DNA of 21,414 nucleotides, from the NCBI GenBank assembly GCA_934654755.1, contig CAKUGQ010000023.1:1-21414 (forward strand). The letters are read 5' to 3'. Below the pieces are notes generated by a model. The model had not been told where the DNA came from, made no database searches, and saw only the letters and a list, made by a program, of their open reading frames with translations. The position numbers were made by a program, and so were the translations under genes. Below, piece by piece: positions 15,966 through 21,414 of the stretch. Source of the stretch: an uncultured Oscillospiraceae bacterium. GTDB taxonomy: Bacteria; Bacillota; Clostridia; Oscillospirales; Oscillospiraceae. Numbering within the stretch: position 1 is the first letter of the stretch; the number at the start of each line of letters is the position of its first letter.

Positions 15966-16277
15966 TTACTGAAAGCTCAGGATGCTGCGGATCTCCTCGC
16001 GCGAACGCAGTCCCGTGATACGCTGCTGGATCTCTCCGTCGTGCATCAGCACAAGCGTCGGAATGCTCAGCACGTCAAACTGCTCCGCAAGACCGCGCTG
16101 CTGCTCAATATTGACCTTGCAAAACCGGCAGCTTCCGGCATATTCCGGCTCAAGCGCCTCCAACGTTTCTCCCATTGCGCGGCACGGTGAGCACCAGTCG
16201 GCATAAAAATCGATCAGAACGGGCTGCTCGGCCTGCTCCGCTTCGGCACGGAAATTTTCGGACGTCAAAACAGTCAT
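15966..16277 (-). CDS. trxA: Thioredoxin with CSPC active site
   Basis: Disulfide reductase of 103 residues, the normal thioredoxin length. The active site is W28-C29-S30-P31-C32 instead of the usual WCGPC; the buried Asp23 (LIDFYADWC) and cis-proline Pro73 (SIPT) are present. A second CxxC (C50-R-F-C53) sits in the strand after helix 2, where thioredoxins normally have no cysteines. The ATG follows AAAGGAGAATT. It is a stand-alone gene converging on nat, downstream of the ychF terminator. No thioredoxin reductase is nearby. It may be a second, specialised thioredoxin or a redox partner different from the housekeeping one. Confidence 0.92.
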   Translation of the reverse strand: MTVLTSENFRAEAEQAEQPVLIDFYADWCSPCRAMGETLEALEPEYAGSCRFCKVNIEQQRGLAEQFDVLSIPTLVLMHDGEIQQRITGLRSREEIRSILSFQ

Positions 16278-16346
16278 GACAAATTCTCCTTTCCCCTTCT
16301 TGGTTCTGCCCTAGCTTTCCCTGCGGCGGAAAATCGATGCATTCGA

Positions 16347-16387
16347 CAAATAAAATCGCCACAGGCACAGAAACGGCCCGTGGCGAT
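16347..16387 (-). terminator. Terminator of ychF
   Basis: On the minus strand ATCGCCACGGGC pairs with GCCTGTGGCGAT (one G-U pair) around a 9-base loop, then TTTTATTT. It lies 54 bases past the ychF stop. Confidence 0.8.
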
Positions 16388-16440
16388 CGTTTATCTCAGA
16401 CTTTGCGTCCGCTTTTCTTCGGAAATGTGCTTCCAAAGGC

Positions 16441-17538
16441 TTACACGTTGAACAGGAAGTTTACAATATCGCCGTCCTTCATAACATATTCCTTCCCTTC
16501 GCTGCGGACCAGACCTTTGGCCTTTGCCGCAGCGAGAGTGCCGCTGGCTTTGAGATCCTCAAAGGCGATCACCTCGGCACGGATGAAGCCGCGCTCAAAG
16601 TCGGAGTGGATCTTGCCTGCCGCCTGCGGCGCCTTCGTGCCGTTACGGATGGTCCATGCACGGCACTCGTCAGATCCGGCAGTCAGGAAGGAGATCAGGC
16701 CGAGCAGATGATAGCTTGCGCGGATCAGCCGGTCAAGGCCGGACTGCTTCAAGCCCATTTCCTCCATAAACATCGCACGCTCCTCAGGGTCATCCAACTC
16801 CGCAATGTCCGCTTCGAGCTTGGCGCAAATGGGCAGCACCTCGGCGCCCTCCGCATCCGCCAATTCCCTGACCTTTTGGTAGTAGGAACAGGACTCCGGG
16901 GCTTCCACATAGTTTTCCGACAGATTGGCCGCATAAATGGTGCGTTTGAGCGTCAGAAGGTCGGAGGTAGCGATCAGCGCGCGATCCTCAGGCGTACAGT
17001 CAAAGCTGCGGGCGGTCTTTCCCTCGTTCAGGTGCGCCAAAAGCGCCTGAAACACCTCCGCCTCGTGCAAAAAGCGCTTGTCGCCACCCTTGGCAGCCTT
17101 CATAGCCTTGTCCGCACGACGCTCACACATCTCCACATCGGAGAAAATCAGTTCAAGATTGATGATGTCAATATCCCGGATGGGATCCGTTCCGCCCTCA
17201 ACGTGCGTCACATTCGGGTCGTCGAAGCAGCGGACAACGTGTACGATTGCGTCCGTCGTACGGATATTCGACAGGAATTTGTTTCCGAGTCCCTCGCCCT
17301 TTGACGCGCCGCGCACCAGTCCGGCAATATCGACGAACTCGATGACGGCAGGAGTAAACTTCTTCGGCTGGTACAGGTCACGCAGCCACTCCAGCCGCTC
17401 GTCCGGCACGCTGACAACGCCCACGTTGGGATCGATGGTGCAGAAGGCGTAGTTATCGGCGGGAATGCCCGCATTTGTAATGGCATTGAACAGAGTGGAC
17501 TTGCCGACATTCGGCAAACCTACGATACCTAATTTCAT
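16441..17538 (-). CDS. ychF: Redox-responsive P-loop ATPase YchF (Obg-related)
   Basis: Universally conserved ribosome-associated ATPase of the Obg/HflX branch. The 365 residues include G1 (G7-LPNV-G12-K13-S14-T), G3 (D70-IAGLVRGASKGEG) and the family's altered base-recognition motif N205-L-S-E208 in place of NKxD, which gives ATP preference. An inserted coiled-coil region (about 130-220) and a C-terminal TGS domain ending VNFLFNV follow. Length is normal and intact. The ATG follows AAGGAG by eleven bases, slightly long. Transcription probably begins about 190 bases upstream at the TTGAGA/TATAAT promoter, giving an unusually long leader next to a degraded mobile region. Confidence 0.97.
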   Translation of the reverse strand: MKLGIVGLPNVGKSTLFNAITNAGIPADNYAFCTIDPNVGVVSVPDERLEWLRDLYQPKKFTPAVIEFVDIAGLVRGASKGEGLGNKFLSNIRTTDAIVHVVRCFDDPNVTHVEGGTDPIRDIDIINLELIFSDVEMCERRADKAMKAAKGGDKRFLHEAEVFQALLAHLNEGKTARSFDCTPEDRALIATSDLLTLKRTIYAANLSENYVEAPESCSYYQKVRELADAEGAEVLPICAKLEADIAELDDPEERAMFMEEMGLKQSGLDRLIRASYHLLGLISFLTAGSDECRAWTIRNGTKAPQAAGKIHSDFERGFIRAEVIAFEDLKASGTLAAAKAKGLVRSEGKEYVMKDGDIVNFLFNV

Positions 17539-17582
17539 ATATACTCATTCTCCTTCGATTTTTCCTTGATTTGCAAGGGGTT

Positions 17583-17726
17583 TCAGCGTTCGGCGTCTTG
17601 GCTGTTACACCATTTCCGCATTTGGAGCATCGATCGTGCTTTTCGCGTTGCATCCGGATAATCTTTTTTTGCAAAAGAAGAGTTATGGATTGCATTCTTT
17701 CTACGCTTGCAAAAAGGGCACACCAC
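17583..17726 (-). other. ychF leader with cryptic cysteine-pair reading frames
   Basis: Between the ychF promoter and gene is a 190-base leader. One frame from GTG 17726 reads VVCPFCKRRKN and stops at 17583. The +1 frame reads RCSKCGNG further on. A run of seven A (in the codons GCA-AAA-AAA) sits between the two CxxC pairs; with six A they would join into one ribbon-like CPFC-x26-CSKC protein. That joined frame would run on into ychF, and no ribosome site precedes it. It may be a decayed small gene, a regulatory leader or chance. Confidence 0.25.
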
Positions 17727-17735
17727 TACGCATAA

Positions 17736-17764
17736 ATTATAGCATATAAGGTCCTTTTTCTCAA
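17736..17764 (-). promoter_or_regulatory. Probable ychF promoter
   Basis: On the minus strand TTGAGA (17759-17764) and TATAAT (17736-17741) have a 17-bp spacer. It lies just beyond the excisionase stop, at the edge of the accessory region. Confidence 0.7.
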
Positions 17765-17811
17765 GCCGTTGCGTGAAAAAATCTCCGCCTGTTTGAAGTT
17801 TTCGGAACATC

Positions 17812-18018
17812 TTATCTCACCGACTTCTCACTGATGAACTGTTCAAATTCCTTTTGTTTGACCAGTTTCTTTGTGCCGACGAAAAGCACGAACGGACAGT
17901 TGGGCGTTCTCAGCATACTGTCAATCTTGTTGATGCCGATATTGCTGTATTCTGCCGCCTCTTTGGTGGTCAGCGTCATTTTCAGATGAATCGGAACGGT
18001 GCCGATGCAATTCTCCAT
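17812..18018 (-). CDS. Excisionase-like HTH protein of an integrative element
   Basis: A 68-residue protein with a MerR/Xis-like winged helix (MTLTTKEAAEYSNIGINKI, about 14-32) followed by a basic strand/wing (FVGTKKLVKQKEF). It matches small Tn916/ICE-type excisionases, which bend attachment sites and direct the integrase toward excision. The start follows AAAGGAG. It sits 24 bases after the end of a DnaC-like gene, the normal order in such elements, but the integrase that should follow is absent: ychF's promoter begins within 50 bases. It is therefore probably an orphan without a function in excision. Confidence 0.85.
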   Translation of the reverse strand: MENCIGTVPIHLKMTLTTKEAAEYSNIGINKIDSMLRTPNCPFVLFVGTKKLVKQKEFEQFISEKSVR

Positions 18019-18042
18019 GTAAAAGCTCCTTTCTTGGGTTTA

Positions 18043-18898
18043 TCAGCCGAGCAGCCGAGCCGCCTTTTTCAGATTGTTGGCAGCGGTGCTTTTGCGGAAG
18101 CTGTCACCGTCAAACATGATGGGAACGCAAACTTCCAAAATGCGGTCGTAGATCCGGCGCTCATCCAGACTGGCAGCCTTTTGCATCGCGGTGATTGGGA
18201 TTATTCGTGGTGATGATCATAGGCTTGCCAGTCAGCCGCCTGCGGTTGATAACATCAAAAACGTGCTCTTTGCCGAAGCTCGTGTTTCGTTCCGCGCCCA
18301 GATCGTCCAGTATCAGCAGCTCCGGACGCATGAGAGATGTCATGTAGCTGTCACGGTCTGCGCCGAAATTGCCTTGCATCCGGTTCACCATGTCGGACAC
18401 ACCAACCATAAGAGCCGAAACCTCCTTGTCAATCAAAGCGTTGGCAATGCAGCCAGCCGCATAGGTTTTGCCGGTGCCGACATCCCCAAACAGGAGAAGC
18501 CCGATTTCATCGCGTTTGAAGCTGTCCCAGTTCTCAACATACTGTTTCGCCTTAGCAAGCTGACTGCTCATCGCGGGGACGGCATCAAACCGCCAGAGCG
18601 CAGCGGGAATATCCCGGAACGCTTCTGCTTGGAGCATCGTTACTTTTTTTCTGTGCTGTTCTTTCTTCTCTTCTGATTCTTTTTCTGCCCTTGCTTTTGC
18701 AGCACATTTGCAAAGCACAGGGTGCTTGTCCATCCCATTTCTGCGCAGATTTTCAGGAAAAAATGTTTCTTTCGGGGTATGACACTTGCCGCAGTATTTC
18801 AGCCCATCAGCGGGGTTGATGTAGTCACCGGGGGTTTGGTTCGGCGCGTCAGCGCTTTTCAGCAAAGCGGCGGAGGGATTCCCTCTCCTTATTTTCAC
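18043..18898 (-). pseudogene. Frameshifted DnaC/IstB-like helicase loader of an integrative element
   Basis: AAA+ ATPase of ICE replication modules. The visible part has an N-terminal zinc-knuckle (C36-GK-C39 and C63-K-C65), Walker A G138-DVGTGKT-145, Walker B L195-ILDDLG and sensor-1 IITTN near 230. After that Asn the frame ends prematurely at 18161. One extra base around 18200-18205 separates it from a second frame that continues with ITAMQKAASLDERRIYDRIL and ends at 18043, exactly the expected C-terminus. The likely start is GTG 18898, but no well-spaced ribosome site precedes it. It is followed closely by the excisionase. Inactivation or a sequencing error at one base would both explain it. 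Confidence 0.8.
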
Positions 18899-18926
18899 TC
18901 CTGTCTTTCTCTTTCTTAGGCGTAGA
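18849..18926 (-). pseudogene. C-terminal tail of a replication protein, cut at a junction
   Basis: An open frame ending at 18849 encodes a 25-residue basic tail, STPKKEKDRSENKERES and LRRFAEKR, overlapping the start of the DnaC-like gene. It resembles the end of a DnaD-type replisome organiser that normally precedes the DnaC gene in such elements. Upstream of about 18926 the sequence belongs to a GNAT gene in another frame, so the rest has been deleted. The family assignment relies on context. Confidence 0.45.
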
Positions 18927-19305
18927 TGCGCCGTGCACCTTTTTCACGGAACAGGTAGTCAATGAAGGCGTGTGCCACTTCATAGGCACAGCCTTTTCCC
19001 TAGTAAGCTTCATTCAGCATCCAGCAGGGGCTGAAGGTGTCGGCCGCGTCTCCTTCTTCGTGATTTGGCGACTCCGGGTAGGCATCTATTTCGCCGATCA
19101 CCTTGCCGGTCTTTTTCAGGGCAATGGCAAAATAATACTCCGTTTCGCCTGCACGTTTCCTCATTTCCTCACGGGCTTGCGCAAGCGAGTTTAACCTCAT
19201 ACAGGCAAAGCAGTTTACTGCCGGTTTCCTTAAGTATTCATAGACGTCCTCTGCATCACCCTCCGAAAACGAACGGAGGATAAGGCGTTCTGTTTCAATG
19301 ATCAT
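18916..19305 (-). pseudogene. Truncated GNAT acetyltransferase with internal stop
   Basis: ATG 19305 with GGAG nine bases before it opens a GNAT protein (MIIETERLILRSFSEGDAED). It runs 101 residues through the GKVIGEIDAY strand to LNEAY. A TAG at 19000-19002 interrupts it exactly where relatives usually have Trp (AYWGKG), consistent with TGG changed to TAG. The frame then continues GKGCAYEVAHAFIDYLFREK and ARRIYA to a TAA at 18916, where the sequence switches to the mobile-element tail. The last third of the fold, including much of the acetyl-CoA-binding region, is gone. Relatives are ribosomal-protein or drug acetyltransferases; it should be inactive. Confidence 0.8.
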
Positions 19306-19380
19306 GCTATTTCTCCTCAATTCCATGGCATACCCGAGTTTTATTGAAAAACCAGCTTGCTTTTTCGACTCAAAATGACC

Positions 19381-19505
19381 TCCGATCAAAAGAAACGGGG
19401 CAAAGCCCTGCAAGCCTCGCCCCACGCAAAAATAAAAGTGGGGTAAGGCCCGAAACGGTCCTATCCCACTTAAGCGATTTTTTGATCGCAAGTCCTCTGA
19501 TAAGC
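19381..19505 (-). promoter_or_regulatory. Attenuator-like leader with competing hairpins
   Basis: Three structures follow the strong promoter. Hairpin 1 pairs AAGTGGGATAGG (19471-19460) with CCTTACCCCACTT (19448-19436), about 11 pairs with one mismatch, then TTTTATTTTT: a terminator. Hairpin 2 pairs that same right arm, GCCTTACCCCAC, with GTGGGGCGAGGC further downstream and so excludes hairpin 1. A small GGGC/GCCC hairpin with a T-rich tail follows. A leader frame starting TTG 19491, after AGAGGA, translates through the left arm of hairpin 1 and stays open into the GNAT gene. This layout is typical of ribosome-controlled attenuation before resistance genes; that role is inferred. Confidence 0.6.
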
Positions 19506-19511
19506 GGCCTT

Positions 19512-19541
19512 ATTATATCAGATTTTAACCCGAAAAGTCAA
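19512..19541 (-). promoter_or_regulatory. Strong promoter of the attenuator/GNAT unit
   Basis: On the minus strand TTGACT (19536-19541) and TATAAT (19512-19517) are separated by 18 bp. It lies 14 bases past the MarR stop, so it starts a new unit. Confidence 0.8.
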
Positions 19542-19555
19542 CTCGTATATCTTCC

Positions 19556-19993
19556 TTACAGCTTCTCGGTTTCTTCCCGGAGATATTCGTTCAGTTTGCC
19601 GGCGGTTTCCAGATAAATCGAGAGCTCTTCCTCGGATAGTCTGCCGTAGGCATTTTTCTCCGCTGCTTTCAGTGGGTTGACAGTCCGACCGACAAGCTCA
19701 CGTCCTGCCAGTGTCAGATGTATTCTCTTATGATTTCGTGTACCCGGAATCGGGATCAACTCTATCATACCGTCACCGGCAAGCCCGATGATAGCCGTAT
19801 TGATCGTTTGCTTTGCGTAAAATCCTCGGCGGCACAGGTCCTGCTGTGTTTGATCCTCAGCAAGCTCGGAAATGCAATATAATACCCACAGTGCGGTATC
19901 CGTCAGTCCGAATTTTGCGGCTACCGAATGATAAATGGCGTTCTGTTCTTTCCGTTCCTGTTCGATACGGAATATCACTTCTCTGATATCCAT
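19556..19993 (-). CDS. MarR-family transcriptional regulator
   Basis: A 145-residue winged-helix dimer regulator. N-terminal dimerisation helices (about 1-30) lead to the helix-turn-helix (TALWVLYCISELAEDQTQQD, then a recognition helix around AKQTINTAIIGL). The wing follows (GTRNHKRIHLTLAGREL) and then a C-terminal helix. ATG 19993 is chosen for GGGAGG six bases upstream; an earlier in-frame codon near 20026 lies inside the MATE gene. It starts 16 bases after the MATE stop on the same strand, so the pair forms an operon in which MarR probably represses its own exporter. No palindrome was found in the visible upstream region, which is cut by the window edge. Confidence 0.9.
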   Translation of the reverse strand: MDIREVIFRIEQERKEQNAIYHSVAAKFGLTDTALWVLYCISELAEDQTQQDLCRRGFYAKQTINTAIIGLAGDGMIELIPIPGTRNHKRIHLTLAGRELVGRTVNPLKAAEKNAYGRLSEEELSIYLETAGKLNEYLREETEKL

Positions 19994-20009
19994 TGCGTTC
20001 CTCCCTCTG

Positions 20010-21320
20010 TTATCTGTAGACGACACCGTTTCTCTCGGAGATTCTTCTCAGTACCATAGCGATAACCATACAGATACACTCTGATACGGTCACGGTATAC
20101 CATACGAATTCATAACCGAAGATCAGCGGCAGGAAATTGATGCAGGCAAAATTGAACACAATACTCCTGCACACATTGATGGTGATCGCATACTGCGTCC
20201 GCTTGGTGGAGAACAGATATGACGCGATAACCGCGGTAGCTGCGGCAAATACATAGTTTAAGCAGTATTTTGGGAGCACGTCACACACAATCGGTATTGA
20301 CGCCGCATCTGCACCGAACAACGCACACAGCGGCTTCCCGATAAAAAATGTCAGCAAAAAGATTGCTGCTCCGCCGACAAAAGCCATGACCTGTCCGCTT
20401 TTAAAGTAGAATTTCAGGCTCTTGTCATTCTTGGCGCCGTAGCTTGCTCCGTACAGCGGCTGCAAACCGCTTGCAACGCCCCACATCAGAGAGGAGAACA
20501 GCGAGCTTGCATAGACGATCACCGAGTAGGCATTAAGCGCCGCATTTCCGAGATGCGTAATGAGCATACGGTTCATGGAAAAAGCAATAACGGGGTTTGC
20601 AAACTGTGAGATCATTTCCGGAAGCCCGCGAAGCATGACCTTTCGATAAAGAGAAGCCTGCGGCCTGAATTTCCGAATTCCGAGTTGTCCCTTTTTTAAT
20701 ACAAAATGGGACAGTACAAGAATACAACCGATCGAGCCGGAAACGCCTGTCGCAATCGCCGCGCCGGCAATACCCTTTTGCAGCGGATGCACCATAAGCC
20801 AATCGCCGAAGATATTGACTGCCGTGCACACAAGGGACATAATCAGTCCGAGTCTCGGGTTGCCGTCATTTCTTGCAAATGTATTCAGGCACGGTCCGAG
20901 GGTTGAGGGAAGCAGAAACACGGAATACCAGAAAACATAATCCGAAACCATTTTCAGATAGGTTTCGTTTGCGCCAAGAAGCAACGCGATTTTTTCACTC
21001 ATCAGCATTCCCATTATACTGATAATCGAAAAAACAACAAGGTTGGCCGACAGTGAATGCATAAACGCGAAATTCGCACCTTCGGTATCTCCCCGCCCCA
21101 ACCGCACGGAGGCAATGGCAACGCCGCCGATGTTGAACAGTGTGGACAACGCCCAGATGAAGTTGACAAATGGCATAGCAAGGCTGACGGCGCCGAGCGC
21201 ATCGGGTCCGACACCGTTGCCGACGAACATTCCGTCCACAATTGTAAGGACAAAAAAGCTAAGATTGCCGATCATGGCAGGAACAATATATTTACGCAGA
21301 TTTTTCCTCTGTTCTGTCAT
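20010..21320 (-). CDS. MATE-family efflux transporter
   Basis: A second MATE exporter, 436 residues, twelve predicted helices in two repeats. The first starts around YIVPAMIGNLSFFVLTIVDG; the second around LRGLPEMISQFANPVIAFSM. It differs clearly from the MATE at 11-12.6 kb and is closer to the single-signature MepA-like branch, with Asp26-Gly-Met-Phe-Val after helix 1. ATG 21320 follows GGAG by nine bases; the frame extends 17 codons upstream into a hairpin repeat but without a site. It is co-directional with the MarR gene 16 bases downstream. Base use looks more AT-rich than the host genes. No promoter is visible before the window edge. Confidence 0.92.
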   Translation of the reverse strand: MTEQRKNLRKYIVPAMIGNLSFFVLTIVDGMFVGNGVGPDALGAVSLAMPFVNFIWALSTLFNIGGVAIASVRLGRGDTEGANFAFMHSLSANLVVFSIISIMGMLMSEKIALLLGANETYLKMVSDYVFWYSVFLLPSTLGPCLNTFARNDGNPRLGLIMSLVCTAVNIFGDWLMVHPLQKGIAGAAIATGVSGSIGCILVLSHFVLKKGQLGIRKFRPQASLYRKVMLRGLPEMISQFANPVIAFSMNRMLITHLGNAALNAYSVIVYASSLFSSLMWGVASGLQPLYGASYGAKNDKSLKFYFKSGQVMAFVGGAAIFLLTFFIGKPLCALFGADAASIPIVCDVLPKYCLNYVFAAATAVIASYLFSTKRTQYAITINVCRSIVFNFACINFLPLIFGYEFVWYTVTVSECICMVIAMVLRRISERNGVVYR

Positions 21321-21344
21321 TACAAAATTCTCCAAACAATCATA

Positions 21345-21412
21345 ACCACCGGCCGTGCCGGTGGTATGCACTAGCCCCCTTGGGGCATGCCCATGGCCGA
21401 GCCTATAGGCTC
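21345..21412. repeat. Array of three hairpins, REP-like repeat unit
   Basis: Three consecutive inverted repeats stand directly upstream of the MATE gene: ACCACCGGC-CGT-GCCGGTGGT (21345-21365), GCCCC-CTT-GGGGC (21374-21386) and the perfect palindrome GAGCCTATAGGCTC (21399-21412). A GGGCATGCCC palindrome lies between the last two. The first shares its 9-bp stem with the hairpin at 39-61. The unit runs into the window end and may continue. Confidence 0.55.
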
Positions 21413-21414
21413 AT

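Noticed and set aside
17583..17726. NrdR zinc ribbon identity for the CPFC/CSKC leader
   Set aside because: The spacing is close to NrdR, but the arginine-rich and RFTTYE segments are missing and the frame is broken, so the name is not supported.
17583..17810. 75-residue open frame starting at the excisionase stop
   Set aside because: It runs straight through the ychF promoter and has no ribosome site; only its last part is discussed, as a leader feature.
18195..18210. Programmed frameshift in the DnaC-like gene
   Set aside because: No slippery heptamer, internal Shine-Dalgarno or pseudoknot was evident at the shift site.
19000..19002. TAG read as an amino acid (pyrrolysine or suppression)
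   Set aside because: The downstream GNAT fold is also truncated, and a simple TGG-to-TAG change explains the stop.
21345..21412. CRISPR array
   Set aside because: The hairpins differ from one another and there are no regularly spaced identical repeats with unique spacers.

Overview
The window looks like a chromosomal segment from a gut-type, moderately GC-rich Clostridia (Firmicutes), most plausibly an Oscillospiraceae/Ruminococcaceae relative. The reasons are Gram-positive-style strong Shine-Dalgarno sites, a YmdB/YhaO/YhaN set, a lipoprotein serpin of the kind known from gut Clostridia, and remnants of a Clostridia-type integrative element. This assignment rests on gene content only; there is no rRNA in the window.

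Left part (1-4.4 kb). A small P-loop protein and glucose-6-phosphate isomerase (pgi) run leftward. A ROK glucokinase and uracil-DNA glycosylase (ung) run rightward from the same intergenic region, so the first two steps of glycolysis are encoded back to back. ung ends in a 4-bp tail-to-tail overlap with a TatD-type nuclease.

Centre-left (4.4-10.2 kb, leftward). A tightly packed string reads response regulator, histidine kinase, YmdB phosphodiesterase, SbcD-like YhaO, SbcC-like YhaN and TatD. Most junctions overlap by 4-8 bp, and there is one internal promoter in front of ymdB. With ung this forms a nucleic-acid repair/processing neighbourhood preceded by a two-component system.

Centre-right (10.2-17.7 kb). 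A CDP-alcohol phosphatidyltransferase is coupled to a tiny zinc-ribbon protein. A MATE exporter is divergent from a LysR regulator, with a clear palindromic operator between them. These are followed by a secreted serpin, an arylamine N-acetyltransferase with an excellent promoter, a thioredoxin with a CSPC active site and the YchF ATPase.

Right part (17.8-21.4 kb). This is a decayed accessory region. It holds an excisionase without its integrase, a frameshifted DnaC-like helicase loader, the last 25 codons of what looks like a replication protein, and a GNAT acetyltransferase broken by a stop and truncated. A strong promoter and an attenuator-like leader with mutually exclusive hairpins precede the GNAT remnant. 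An intact MATE-MarR pair follows. Both window ends carry hairpin repeats built on the same ACCACCGGC/GCCGGTGGT stem.

No rRNA, tRNA, CRISPR array or complete transposase was seen. No gap without an assigned gene exceeds 300 bases. The best candidates for something not well described are the attenuator leader driving the broken GNAT gene, the serpin reactive loop, and the repeat units at the window ends.
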